Assembly (NCBI RefSeq): GCF_008933955.1
Contig: NZ_WBXO01000007.1
Span: forward strand, 1-64,000
Direction of reading: 5' to 3'
DNA length: 64,000 bases
Source: Heliorestis acidaminivorans
GTDB lineage: Bacteria; Bacillota; Desulfitobacteriia; Heliobacteriales; Heliobacteriaceae
Shown: positions 1-9,006 of the stretch, piece by piece
How the letters are laid out: every line of letters begins with the position of its first letter
Position numbering within the stretch: position 1 is the stretch's first letter
Notes under the pieces: model-generated
Database searches by the model: none
Told to the model about the DNA's origin: nothing
The model's input: only the letters and a program-made list of their open reading frames with translations
Position numbers and translations under genes: made by a program

Positions 1-125
1 AAAGATGAGACTTCCCACTACATTAAGTAGGTAAGACCCCAGGAAGATGACCTGGTTGATCGGCTCGAGATGGAAGCGCTGTGAGGCGTGTAGTTGACGA
101 GTACGAATCGGTCGAGGACTTAACC
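1..125 (+). rRNA. 23S ribosomal RNA, 3' end (partial)
   Basis: The first 125 bases match the conserved 3' terminus of bacterial 23S rRNA: the block around 61-110 (GGCTCGAGATGGAAGC, TAGTTGACGAGTACGAATCG) and the terminal GGACTTAACC at 116-125, which pairs with the 5' end of the molecule in the family. The rest of the gene lies upstream of the window. The exact 3' end is good to a few bases. No 5S rRNA or tRNA follows before the terminator at 245-283. Confidence 0.95.
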
Positions 126-154
126 TACTCTATTACATCGCAATATTGTGCAGG

Positions 155-185
155 AATTGTGTGGGGGTCAGACCCCAAGACAATT
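155..185. repeat. Nested inverted repeat after 23S rRNA
   Basis: An outer AATTGT/ACAATT arm (155-160 and 180-185) encloses an inner near-palindrome GGGGTC-A-GACCCC (164-176). A second partial hairpin (ACAG-GAAA-CTGT) with a TGACAATT flank follows at 193-216. No ORF is present. It could be a 23S 3'-processing stem or a REP-like dispersed element; only one copy is visible here. Confidence 0.55.
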
Positions 186-244
186 TCCAAACAATTGACA
201 GGAAACTGTCTGACAATTCTCTGTGTAGCTTTCAAGGAATAAGC

Positions 245-283
245 AAAAGCTTACTGCGTAACGAAATGCAGTAAGCTTTTTTT
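245..283. terminator. Bidirectional intrinsic terminator
   Basis: The stem AAAAGCTTACTGC (245-257) pairs with GCAGTAAGCTTTT (268-280), followed by further T residues to 283. It lies between the end of the rRNA operon on the plus strand and the 3' end of the minus-strand histidine kinase, so it can serve both. Confidence 0.85.
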
Positions 284-290
284 GTGTTTA

Positions 291-1742
291 TTACTTTTTC
301 ACGGGCAGAATTACTTTCATCGTCGTTCCTTCAGAAGTGGATTTTTCTACTTCTACAGAACCGTTATGCCCCTGAGCAACAGCTTTTACTATGGCTAGAC
401 CAATTCCAGAACCACCAGTTAAGCGTCTTCTAGATTTATCACCACGGTAAAAGCGTTCAAACACGTAGGGTATATCAGTAGCGGCAATGCCTGGGCCTGT
501 ATCGCATATGCGTAAAACAAAGCTCTCTGGCTGGTTTTTTGAAGTACTTTGTTCAACAGCAAAGGGGGCTCTTTCTCGTTGCAGTGCTAAACTTACAGTT
601 CCACCTACATCACTGTATTTTATAGCATTGTCGAGCAAATTAGTAATTAACTGCATTAAGCGATACCTATCTCCTAGCATAGTAAAGCTAGTTAAATCTT
701 GAGCGTCCTTACTATTCTCTTCTTCGTCCAGCCTTTCTATATCCAAAAGGAGGGTAATATTTTTATCTTTAGCTGTTGCTTGATATAGTTCAATAGCTTC
801 TTCAGCAAGCAGAGAAAGATCAACCAGTTCTTTTTGATAAGCTAGTTTAACTTCTGAGGAAGCAAGCAGTTCTAAATCCTGAGCTAGCTTTTTTAACCTC
901 TCACACTCTTGGAAGCAGACCTTCAACTTCTTCTCATCAGGCTCCCAGAGACCGTCGAGAAAGGCTTCTATATAACTTTGTAATGTTGTTAGAGGTGTAC
1001 GCAGTTCATGCGCTACATCGGCAGTTAAGGTTTTGCGTAAGCTTTCTTGCTCTTCTAGTGAGTTGGCTAGATGATTGATCGATTGAGCTAACTGATTAAT
1101 TTCATCTAGCTCTCTGGATGAAGCTATTTCTTTTTTTACTTCAGGAAGATTTACCCTTTGGGTAAGGTCTCCTTGTTGTAATTTTTGCGTTACTTCTGTC
1201 ATCTTAATCAAAGGTTTAGCTAGATAGCGTCCTAATAATAAACTGACTATTAGGGAGAGTAGAATCGTAACGAATCCGGCAATCAGTAAGTTTTGATTTA
1301 AATGTTTGACAAAAGCAATATCAGGATCGGCCCAGAAAAATTTGGCCGCTCTATAATGGATGTAGAGATGGGCTGTATATTGGTCGTCATGATGCATAGG
1401 AAAAGATACTTCTTGCCACTGTTCTCGTGGCGCATCATGGTCGTGTCTGGGAATGGGACTTTGCCACAAGATGTTTTTTTGCCTATCCGTAATAATAATA
1501 TGATAACCATCCATAACCGCCATGTGAGATAACCAGGCCAGCGAAGGTGTTGATAAAGTGCCTTGTTCTTGGTACTCCCGTATTATCGATGCTTTGATTA
1601 ATTCAATGTCTTGATCTTGACGATTACTTAGATATTCCTGAAAACTACTTTGCACTGTCAAATTACTAAGCAAAAGAGTTAATAAAATTGCCATAGTAGC
1701 TACCGATAAGAAGAAAGATATAAAGCGTTTAGTTAGCTTCAT
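291..1742 (-). CDS. Two-component sensor histidine kinase (BaeS-like)
   Basis: A 483-residue membrane sensor kinase. There is a membrane segment near residues 8-30, an extracytoplasmic domain to about 150, a second segment (152-171), a HAMP linker (about 171-230), a HisKA dimerisation helix with phospho-acceptor His245 in VAHELRTPL, and a HATPase domain with an N box (NLLDNAIKYSD), G1 (CDTGPGIA), F box and G2 (GGSGIGLA). All residues needed for autophosphorylation are present. Its ATG overlaps the TAA of the upstream regulator (TAATG at 1740-1744), so the pair is translationally coupled. The sensing loop has a short His/Asp patch (RHDHD near 99-103), but the stimulus is unknown. BaeS/envelope-stress-type architecture is the closest match; the specific role is inference. 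Confidence 0.9.
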   Translation of the reverse strand: MKLTKRFISFFLSVATMAILLTLLLSNLTVQSSFQEYLSNRQDQDIELIKASIIREYQEQGTLSTPSLAWLSHMAVMDGYHIIITDRQKNILWQSPIPRHDHDAPREQWQEVSFPMHHDDQYTAHLYIHYRAAKFFWADPDIAFVKHLNQNLLIAGFVTILLSLIVSLLLGRYLAKPLIKMTEVTQKLQQGDLTQRVNLPEVKKEIASSRELDEINQLAQSINHLANSLEEQESLRKTLTADVAHELRTPLTTLQSYIEAFLDGLWEPDEKKLKVCFQECERLKKLAQDLELLASSEVKLAYQKELVDLSLLAEEAIELYQATAKDKNITLLLDIERLDEEENSKDAQDLTSFTMLGDRYRLMQLITNLLDNAIKYSDVGGTVSLALQRERAPFAVEQSTSKNQPESFVLRICDTGPGIAATDIPYVFERFYRGDKSRRRLTGGSGIGLAIVKAVAQGHNGSVEVEKSTSEGTTMKVILPVKK

Positions 1743-2455
1743 TATAATTCTTCACTGGAAAACTTATATCCCGCTCCAAAAACGGTGAGAATGTAGGATG
1801 GTTTTCTGGAGTCCTCTTCGATTTTTTGACGTAAATTTTTTATATGACCATCGATAGTTCTTTCATATACGTCAGCTGTGTCACCGAGAACTCGATCGAG
1901 AAGCTCTGACCGACTATATGTTCGCCCTGGATAGCGAGCCAAGGTGAGAAGCAACTTATATTCTGCAGGGGTAAGGTTAAGTATTTTGCCCTTTTTACTA
2001 ACTTCATGCTTTGATACATCAATTACAAGCTCGCCGTCACGAAAGATAAGTTTGTCTGCTAAAGGCATATCTTTACTTTTGGATCGGCGTAGCAATGCTT
2101 TTACGCGGGCTATTACTTCTTTAGGGCTAAAGGGCTTAATTACATAATCATCAGCGCCTAAGTTGAGACCTTCGATAACGTCCTCTTGTTGTGACTTTGC
2201 TGTGATCATTAAAATAGGTACATCACTTTCTTTACGCATCATCTGACAGAGCTCTTCACCGCTTCGATCAGGAAGCATTAAATCAAGTAGAACTAAAGCA
2301 GGCTTAACTTTTTGAAACGTCTCCCAACCTGTAGAACCTGTAAGTGCTGTCGCTACAGTAAAGCCTTCTTTTTCAAGATAAGCTTCTAGTACGTCTAGAA
2401 TAGGTTTTTCGTCATCGATAACAAGAATAGTTGTGTCTTTGACAGAAACTTTCAC
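1742..2455 (-). CDS. OmpR-family response regulator
   Basis: A 237-residue DNA-binding regulator paired with the kinase that follows it. The N-terminal receiver domain has the acidic pair in VIDDEKP, phospho-acceptor Asp58 in LVLLDLMLPD and the conserved Lys in VIKPFSP. The C-terminal winged helix (about residues 135-235) ends with the usual RTIDGHIKNLRQKI recognition helix region. The start is GTG at 2455, with AAGGGAG about 9 bases upstream. It is first of a two-gene minus-strand operon ending at the terminator at 245-283. Its targets are unknown; the adjacent polyferredoxin operon on the same strand is a candidate only by position. Confidence 0.92.
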   Translation of the reverse strand: MKVSVKDTTILVIDDEKPILDVLEAYLEKEGFTVATALTGSTGWETFQKVKPALVLLDLMLPDRSGEELCQMMRKESDVPILMITAKSQQEDVIEGLNLGADDYVIKPFSPKEVIARVKALLRRSKSKDMPLADKLIFRDGELVIDVSKHEVSKKGKILNLTPAEYKLLLTLARYPGRTYSRSELLDRVLGDTADVYERTIDGHIKNLRQKIEEDSRKPSYILTVFGAGYKFSSEEL

Positions 2456-2571
2456 TATCGTTGCTCCCTTCTGTGGCCAAAGTGCGTAAGTATAAAGCTG
2501 TGTCTAATTGAGAAAAAAATATATTGTTTTTATCTTTTCCGAAAAGTAGTAAAATCCTTTAGTTTCAGTTG

Positions 2572-2622
2572 AAAAAAGCCCTCTATACTTCACAAAAACT
2601 TTTTGAAGAAGTTATAGAGGGC
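2572..2622 (-). terminator. Intrinsic terminator of the polyferredoxin operon
   Basis: On the minus strand a long hairpin (GCCCTCTATA arms at 2578-2587 and 2613-2622, extended by imperfect ACTTC pairing) is followed by TTTTTT (complement of 2572-2577). It lies 60 bases after the stop of the 4Fe-4S gene. Confidence 0.85.
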
Positions 2623-2681
2623 GAGAGGGTGGCAATGAAAAGTATATAGCTTTATGGGAAATAACGTTGAGGTCTTTTAAT

Positions 2682-4043
2682 TTAGACGCGGTGCGCCATG
2701 GGCAGGTTAAAGATATAGATATTGATAATCAAGAAAAGAGCTAGGAAGATAAGATGTGGAATCAAGGCCTTCCACTGTGTAGACTTGCCTGTATAGTGGT
2801 AGCCTGCAATGCGGTAAGCGCTGTAGGCAGAGCCAATAAAGCCGAGGGCAAGTAGACCCATTTGCATCCAGTAGATCGCAGCAGCATTGTGAACGATAGC
2901 TAAGGAGCCTTCTGGCATAGTTCCTGTAAAGAGTGAGATGAGAGAATACCAGACTGCATTGATTTCTGTAAGCAAGTGGAAGAGGTTATGAGACATATGA
3001 GCGGCTAAGTCTAGTGGGATGATTGCATAACCAAAAATGGTCATGTTATAGACAATGCTTTCTGAGCCTTGACGAGAGATGACACTAGTTAGCCAGAGAG
3101 CGGCGAAAGGTATAGCCATGAAGGTAGCAAAGATAGCTGTAAAAGCTATATTAAAGCTATCAGTGTGAAGTAGAGCCTTCGTAAAATCAAGCATAGCTGG
3201 CCAGATATCTAGCATGGTTACGTTTTGTACTAGTACGATACCCATGATGATAATAGCGAGAGCTGCTTCAGCAAAACGGGGTTGGCGAATATACCAGAGT
3301 TCTTTGGTAGGAACACGAGGAGTCAAACGGAGAGAATCGTTAGGGCAGTTTTTGATGCAGTGCCCGCATAAGTTACATTTTGTGTTGTCTTCCATAGTGC
3401 GTGGGAACTCAAAGACAGGACAGCCTGGAGCTTTATCTCCACCTTTATAACAAGCTTGGGTTGTACAAACTTTACATTTTTCAGGAGTAGCTCGTAATTC
3501 CAGAACACCGGAACGGGAGTAGTTACCAGAAAGACCACCAATAAAGCAAATATAACGACAGAAGGTACGACGCTGCCAGAAAGCGGCGGCGAAAACTACC
3601 ATGGCGACAATAATCAGGAGTAGATAACCGGAGCCACGAGGAGATTCTACAATTCCAAAGATATGGTCGGCCCAGGTAATAATAATAAAGAAAGCATCAA
3701 TAATCCAGATACCATATTTGCGCAAAAACTTAGGTACAGGCTTTTGAGCACCAAAGTACTTTTGGACTATATCGTTTAGCCAAGCAAAAGGACAGATGGC
3801 ACACCAGAAGCGACCAAGTAAGAAGAAAAAGAGGGGGATAAGAGGCCACCAGAGAACCCAAGTTGCGGCGATACCAAAGTTTTTGTGTGCTAAGGTAGAG
3901 TCAAACAAGGCAGCGTAGATAATAATGGCAAAGACAACGAATCCAGCCCATTGGAAAATCCTTGGATATAATTGGCTATTAAAAATCCCACGAATCCACT
4001 TATTTTGAAGTAAATTTATCGGTTTTGAGTCTTTTTGTTCCAT
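2682..4043 (-). CDS. Membrane polyferredoxin, NapH/NosR/CcoG-like 4Fe-4S protein
   Basis: A 453-residue integral membrane iron-sulfur protein. Hydrophobic helices near residues 30-48, 62-76, 112-130 and 140-156 surround CAIC (81-84) and FCRYIC (162-166) motifs. A soluble ferredoxin-like insert holds CKVCTTQAC (190-198), GCP (208) and a classical CNLCGHCIKNCP motif (223-234). Five or more helices follow to the C terminus. This Cys pattern is that of NapH/NosR/CcoG electron-transfer proteins (Fer4_5-type). The start has AAGGAGG inside the last codons of the upstream gene, so the two are coupled. Its partner, an exported His-rich protein, suggests metal handling or periplasmic reductase assembly. 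The actual electron acceptor is not shown; no nap, nos or cco genes are in the window. Confidence 0.8.
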   Translation of the reverse strand: MEQKDSKPINLLQNKWIRGIFNSQLYPRIFQWAGFVVFAIIIYAALFDSTLAHKNFGIAATWVLWWPLIPLFFFLLGRFWCAICPFAWLNDIVQKYFGAQKPVPKFLRKYGIWIIDAFFIIITWADHIFGIVESPRGSGYLLLIIVAMVVFAAAFWQRRTFCRYICFIGGLSGNYSRSGVLELRATPEKCKVCTTQACYKGGDKAPGCPVFEFPRTMEDNTKCNLCGHCIKNCPNDSLRLTPRVPTKELWYIRQPRFAEAALAIIIMGIVLVQNVTMLDIWPAMLDFTKALLHTDSFNIAFTAIFATFMAIPFAALWLTSVISRQGSESIVYNMTIFGYAIIPLDLAAHMSHNLFHLLTEINAVWYSLISLFTGTMPEGSLAIVHNAAAIYWMQMGLLALGFIGSAYSAYRIAGYHYTGKSTQWKALIPHLIFLALFLIINIYIFNLPMAHRV

Positions 4044-4044
4044 C

Positions 4045-4794
4045 TTAAATGGCGCCTCCTTTCTGCTGTTCTTTGCGGCGCATAATGGTGGAAGATGTCA
4101 AGGTAAGAACAACAAAGATCAGAAAGCCCGTTAAGAAAGCCTTACTTGGTGGAGATGCTTCTACTTCAATCGGTACAATGATCACATCTTCGCCTAGAGG
4201 ACCTGAAACAGTAATGACAAAAGCGGCTTCACCTTCTTTATAAGGCTTAGTTAGTACTTCGTAGTAACCATCGCTTTTTTCTGTAGCTGTCCACAAAGCC
4301 AAAGGTGTTGGTTTGGCGCCGTGGCCAGCATGTTCTAATGAGTGAAATTTTACTGTAACATCACTAGCTGTAACGTCATGGCCTGTTGCAGTTACAAGGC
4401 GAAAAAGAAAAGGTGCTTCAGAATTAACGATTAGAGTAGGTAATTCGACATCTTTTACCAGATAGAGATCTTGGCTATCCGGTAATGGTTCGTGCTCATG
4501 AGCATGTCCGTCACCACCGTGCTCGCCACTTCCATGTCCTTTTTCTGCAGGGCCATCATCACTGTGTTTTTCATTGCTGTGCTCACCAATGTCATCACCG
4601 TGCTCATCCTTGTGGTGATCATCTTTGTAGCTGTCATCACTATGCCCATGGTTATCAGAAGAGCTATGGTTATCACTGCTACTAGCAGTATTACTACCAT
4701 GAACTTCATGGGGCGTAGCAGTGGCCCATTGAGGCGTTAGGGGAGCAAAGATCATAGCAAGGGAAAGAGTAATAGATAGATAAAGTCTTTTCAT
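4045..4794 (-). CDS. Exported His/Asp-rich protein with C-terminal membrane anchor
   Basis: About 249 residues. The start chosen is ATG at 4794, 10 bases after AGGAGG (4805-4810); a TTG at 4803 sits too close to that site. A signal peptide (MKRLYLSITLSLAMIF..., cleaved near ATA) is followed by about 75 residues unusually rich in His, Asp, Glu and Ser (DNHGHSDD, HEHEP), typical of metal-binding linkers. Next comes a beta-rich domain (about 100-205) of the kind seen in YtkA/FixH-like proteins, then one C-terminal membrane helix and a basic tail. It is first of a two-gene operon with the polyferredoxin. I infer extracytoplasmic metal binding, possibly delivering to or sensing for the ferredoxin partner. 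The family assignment is tentative. Confidence 0.7.
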   Translation of the reverse strand: MKRLYLSITLSLAMIFAPLTPQWATATPHEVHGSNTASSSDNHSSSDNHGHSDDSYKDDHHKDEHGDDIGEHSNEKHSDDGPAEKGHGSGEHGGDGHAHEHEPLPDSQDLYLVKDVELPTLIVNSEAPFLFRLVTATGHDVTASDVTVKFHSLEHAGHGAKPTPLALWTATEKSDGYYEVLTKPYKEGEAAFVITVSGPLGEDVIIVPIEVEASPPSKAFLTGFLIFVVLTLTSSTIMRRKEQQKGGAI

Positions 4795-4895
4795 GCATAA
4801 CAAACCTCCTTAGGGTCATGACTAACGTTTATGAATAAGTGCTTTGCTTACTTCGGTTATAAAAATAACGGATAAATGTGTTGAACTTATGAAAA

Positions 4896-4940
4896 CAAAA
4901 AAAGACCTTGTCTCCTATTAGAGAAACAAGGTCTTTTTTG
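4896..4940. terminator. Intrinsic terminator after the SLH gene
   Basis: AAAGACCTTGT (4901-4911) pairs with ACAAGGTCTTT (4926-4936). T-tracts lie on both sides, so it works on either strand; it is placed to end the minus-strand SLH gene, whose stop is at 4984. Confidence 0.85.
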
Positions 4941-4983
4941 CATGTAACTTTTATGACATTTTATCTTCTCTGGAATTTAATTT

Positions 4984-7608
4984 TTACGGCAAGGTAACTT
5001 CTACTGCTTTATAGCCACTTAGATAATAAATTGTTACATTTTGGTTATGAGTGATATCTTCAAAAGTACGACGTAGGCCATTCTGGAGAATATAGGTGTC
5101 TCCTTCGATAAGATAGCCAACGGTGCTTCCAGATAGGTATATTTCTTGCAGAGTTCGTTGAATGCCATCGACTTTACCACTTACTTTACGAGCTACGTAT
5201 ACACGATAGATGCGCTCGTTTTCATTTAGGACTAAACGAACTCGATCGCCTGTGCTAATGTTAAGCAAGTTAGAAGAGGTAGTACCGCTTTTTTCTACTT
5301 TTAGATTACTGTCTATAGAGTAAGTTTTGCTCGTACCATCATAATTACGTACAGTAAGACGGCCCCGATCTACTTCTACATTCGTCACTTCTCCTCTTGT
5401 AAAAGGCTGGATGAAAATGCTTTCGGCCTTATCTCCTAAATAGCTTACTATTGCCCACTGGTGTTTTTCTACGTCAGAAATCGTTGGTTTGGTGATGCCA
5501 TCTATGTTCAGTTTTAGATTGTTGGAAATAGTGTAACTACGTTCGACGTTATTAGTGTCTTTCACATAGATGCGATTATTCGAAATCCTCACATCGGTAA
5601 CTTCACCAGCTAATTTGGAGTAGACGTAGATGCGATCAACCTTATCATTGGTAACGCGAAAACGAATCGTATCATCGACATTAACATCACTAAGGTCTGG
5701 TCTACTGCGGCGGAAAAGCTCTACTTCTACATGAGTATCTACAGCATAAGTCGTTACGTTGCCACTACTATCGCGCACAGCTAAGATGTTGCGATCGCTA
5801 TCTACTCTGGTTACGATACCATCTTGAGTGTCTTTGATGGTAATGTAACTAACTTTACCGTCATCAAGCTCAAACTCAATAATGCTGTCTACTTTTAGAT
5901 GTGAAAGTCGGGGGTTGCTTTCACTGATATCAAGAATCACAGAATCTTTAATTTCATAAGACTTTAACTCATTTTGACGGTCTCTAACAATCAGCAAACG
6001 TCTGTCAATATCGACAGAGACAATTTTGCCCCAGATGGCTTTAGTTTCAGCTGTTTTGTGTAAAACTATTTTTTCTACAGTACCACCTTGTAAATGAACT
6101 GTCACTTTATCATGACTATAGATATCTTCCAACAATGCAGTAGTGCCATTAGAAAACTCAATATCTGTATTGCGGGGGATTTCATAAGCATAAAGCTGTC
6201 CATCTTCGCTTTTCACATTGAGAACACGGCTATCTCGTGCAATTAAAGTAACCGTTCCTTGTATATTTCCTTGGTTTTGCGCTTGTAGCAAAGTAATCTT
6301 ACTCACGATTTGCTGACCATCTGCTTCGACAGAGACGCGATCTCCTTTGCGTAAATCTTCAAGAGATGCAAAGCGACGCCCGCCGTATTCTACTTCCGTT
6401 TGGTTATCAATTACGTAAGTAGGGAAGTTCCCAGTATCATCGGAAAGGATTAGGATTTGGTTTTTTAGACTCAGTTCTACGATAGTCCCTTCTGAACCTT
6501 GTTTTCCCGACTCTTCTACAAGAATCTCGGCAATTCTCTCTTCACTGTTTAGACGAATTTGTATTTTACTGCCTGCTGTTAACTGGCCTGTAGTCAAGGT
6601 TCTACCTTGTAAATTAATCACCTTGACATTGCTAGCAAGGGCATAAGTAGTGAATCCATCATCAACGCGGATGGTCATTAGTCCTTTTTCACTATTATGA
6701 AGGAGGAGCTCTCCGCGCAATTGAGGGGATACAGAAGTTCCTTCTTCAATTACTTCTAGATAGACAATCTTATCGTTTGCTGACTTTATATAGCGGATTT
6801 TATCTTGTGCTTTAAGATCTCCCACTTTACCCTGGCGCTCTTGAATAAATACACGAGCTTGATTATCTAGAGAGAGCGATGTAAGCAATCTTTTTTCGTT
6901 TAATACAGAAAGTGCGCCCTCTTGGACTTGTATGATTGTAGCTTCTTCAATGCCAGGAGGTAGGCGATCCATTCTTTTCTCGGCTCGATCTAAGAAAATA
7001 GCCATTTCTGCACGAGTAACAGTTCTGTTAGGAGCAAAAGTACCATCGCCATTGCCTCGAATAAGTCCTAAGTTGGTAGCTAAGGCTATGTAACCGCGAT
7101 CAGTTGGGGCAATTTGATGGGCATCGGTAAAAGGTAAAGCGCTATTGTTGAGAGCTAGAGCTTCATGTTCTTTACCAAGCATTCTGATCAACAGTTTGGC
7201 TACCCAAGCTCGAGAAGCACCTTCATCCCAGCGAAAACGTTCCTGAGGACCTAGAAAAGCATAATCGGAAGCTGTGACAAGATAACCTTTACCCCATTCA
7301 GGAACTTGTCCACCAAAAGCCGCTTCTACAGTCGCTGTTAAGCGAAAGTGAGAGGCATTCGCCGTTGATTCAAGACCAAAAAAGCGCATGACCATGACGA
7401 GAGCTTCTAAATGTTTTACAGAATCATGAGATCCAAAAGTGCCATCGCCGCGACCTTTAATAACACCTAAGGAAGACAATTTGGAGATATGGCGGTACTC
7501 AATGGCATTGACATTGACATCCTTAAAGTTAATAGGTGTAGCGAGAGCCGTAAAAGGACCGGTAACGAGGGCAATTGCTAATAGACTGCTGATGATGCTT
7601 TTACGCAC
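4984..7608 (-). CDS. S-layer homology (SLH) domain protein with nine tandem beta modules
   Basis: An 874-residue surface protein. The start is GTG at 7608, with GGAGG 7 bases upstream; it begins the signal peptide (VRKSIISSLLAIALV...LATP), and the open frame further upstream has no comparable site. Three SLH repeats follow (about residues 28-210; GVIKGRGDGTF and GLIRGNGDGTF signatures) and would bind secondary cell-wall polymer. The remaining 650 residues are nine diverged modules of about 65-70 residues, each reading roughly G-x-V-x-x-[ID]-x(5)-L-x-[IV]-x-[DN]-x(4)-x-x-Y-x-[IV] then GD-x-[IV] near its end. No catalytic motif is seen. A structural S-layer or adhesive role is inferred. It is monocistronic and divergent from the MFS gene. 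Confidence 0.85.
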   Translation of the reverse strand: MRKSIISSLLAIALVTGPFTALATPINFKDVNVNAIEYRHISKLSSLGVIKGRGDGTFGSHDSVKHLEALVMVMRFFGLESTANASHFRLTATVEAAFGGQVPEWGKGYLVTASDYAFLGPQERFRWDEGASRAWVAKLLIRMLGKEHEALALNNSALPFTDAHQIAPTDRGYIALATNLGLIRGNGDGTFAPNRTVTRAEMAIFLDRAEKRMDRLPPGIEEATIIQVQEGALSVLNEKRLLTSLSLDNQARVFIQERQGKVGDLKAQDKIRYIKSANDKIVYLEVIEEGTSVSPQLRGELLLHNSEKGLMTIRVDDGFTTYALASNVKVINLQGRTLTTGQLTAGSKIQIRLNSEERIAEILVEESGKQGSEGTIVELSLKNQILILSDDTGNFPTYVIDNQTEVEYGGRRFASLEDLRKGDRVSVEADGQQIVSKITLLQAQNQGNIQGTVTLIARDSRVLNVKSEDGQLYAYEIPRNTDIEFSNGTTALLEDIYSHDKVTVHLQGGTVEKIVLHKTAETKAIWGKIVSVDIDRRLLIVRDRQNELKSYEIKDSVILDISESNPRLSHLKVDSIIEFELDDGKVSYITIKDTQDGIVTRVDSDRNILAVRDSSGNVTTYAVDTHVEVELFRRSRPDLSDVNVDDTIRFRVTNDKVDRIYVYSKLAGEVTDVRISNNRIYVKDTNNVERSYTISNNLKLNIDGITKPTISDVEKHQWAIVSYLGDKAESIFIQPFTRGEVTNVEVDRGRLTVRNYDGTSKTYSIDSNLKVEKSGTTSSNLLNISTGDRVRLVLNENERIYRVYVARKVSGKVDGIQRTLQEIYLSGSTVGYLIEGDTYILQNGLRRTFEDITHNQNVTIYYLSGYKAVEVTLP

Positions 7609-7761
7609 AACAGAGCCTCCTTCTCTTGGTTTTTTTACTAATTTCATGCTATTCAACAGAGCAATACAAAAATCCTGTATCTTCTCTGACGAAGAGGGCA
7701 AAAAAGAAGAAAGGACATCGAATTTTGCAAGATAGTTAAGAGGCAAAGGAATGGGCAAAAA

Positions 7762-9006
7762 TTGTCAAAAAACAAGGCATCTGCTCAGAATCTAGCGAAA
7801 GATATAGCAGAAGAAGCACCTCTTTGGACAAAAAGTTTTATTTATATTTGTCTTGTTAACTTATTTATCTTTGGAGCATTACAAGTGATTCTGCCTACCT
7901 TACCAGTTTATGTACAAGAGTTAGGTGGAAAAGAGGCTGATGTAGGTCTAATCATTGGTCTATTTACCTTTACGGCTATGCTTTCTCGGCCTATCTCTGG
8001 TTTGATCTTAGATAGATGGGGCAGAAAGAGCCTCTTACTTTTGGCCTTGTTTGTATATGCTTTGTTCTCTTATAGCTACATCTTAGCTTCTTCAGTGCTT
8101 GTTTTGATTTTGATTAGACTTATTCACGGCGCTGCTTGGGGCGTAGCAACTACAGCGGCAGGTACGGTAGTTACGGATCTTTTACCACCACGTCGACTGG
8201 GAGAAGGAATGGGCTACTTTAGCCTTACGTCAGCTGTTTCTATGGCTACCTTTCCTGCCTTAGGGCTCTTTATGATAGAGAAATATGACTTTTTGATTCT
8301 TTTTCTTTTTTCTATGGGAATAGCTTTTCTGGGTCTTTTTTTTGCTTTGCTGATTCGCTATCCTTCACCTACAGAGCAAAGAGTAGAGGCCGTAAAAGCA
8401 CAAGCAGGGGGCAACAAGGTAGCTTTATTTTTGAGAAAATTTTTTGAACCGCAAGCCTACGGTCCTGCGGTGGTTATGTTTTTTATTACTTCTACATTCG
8501 GAGCAATTATTTCTTTCATAGCTCTTTATGCAGATCAGCTGAAGATTGGGCAAGTCGGTTTATTTTTTACTTTTTATGCTGTCACGCTAATTCTAGGTCG
8601 CCCCTATGCGGGACGACAAGTTGATCAGGGTCATATTGACAAGATTGTAGCCTCTGGGCTACTACTGATCATAGTTAGCTTATTGCTTTTATCACAGACT
8701 TATCATGTAGCTACCTTAATGATTTCAGGTGCTATCTATGGACTTGGAATAGGTTTTACTATGCCGGCCTTGCAGACACTATCTGTAATAGGTGTACCTT
8801 ATCACAGAAGAGGTACTGCTAATGGTACTTTTTTTTCCTTCTTCGATTTGGGAATTGGCTTAGGTGCTATTGGCTGGGGTTATGTTGCTATGATAGTTGG
8901 CTATCGAACTATGTATGGACTTACAGCTATTCCAGTGGTTATAGCAGGACTACTTTACTTTTTTAATAAGAAAAAAATACTGAAAGAACAGAATAAGGAA
9001 AACTAA
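7762..9006 (+). CDS. MFS transporter
   Basis: A 414-residue major facilitator superfamily permease with twelve predicted membrane helices. The loop 2-3 signature is clear (LILDRWGRKSLL, near residue 80) and a second-half counterpart GRPYAGRQVDQG is present. Basic residues lie on the cytoplasmic loops. The start is TTG at 7762 with AAAGGA 11 bases upstream; an ATG at 7751 is in another frame and stops quickly. The organisation fits drug/sugar-phosphate exporters of the YwoG/YfkF type, but the substrate cannot be read from the sequence. It is a single-gene unit divergent from the SLH gene and ends at its own hairpin. Confidence 0.88.
   Translation: MSKNKASAQNLAKDIAEEAPLWTKSFIYICLVNLFIFGALQVILPTLPVYVQELGGKEADVGLIIGLFTFTAMLSRPISGLILDRWGRKSLLLLALFVYALFSYSYILASSVLVLILIRLIHGAAWGVATTAAGTVVTDLLPPRRLGEGMGYFSLTSAVSMATFPALGLFMIEKYDFLILFLFSMGIAFLGLFFALLIRYPSPTEQRVEAVKAQAGGNKVALFLRKFFEPQAYGPAVVMFFITSTFGAIISFIALYADQLKIGQVGLFFTFYAVTLILGRPYAGRQVDQGHIDKIVASGLLLIIVSLLLLSQTYHVATLMISGAIYGLGIGFTMPALQTLSVIGVPYHRRGTANGTFFSFFDLGIGLGAIGWGYVAMIVGYRTMYGLTAIPVVIAGLLYFFNKKKILKEQNKEN

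Noticed and set aside
4455-4740. Three overlapping open frames rich in Met, Val and His across the His-rich gene
   Set aside because: They are antisense or shifted readings of the GAT/CAC-rich His/Asp region, with no ribosome sites; the minus-strand frame with the signal peptide explains the sequence.
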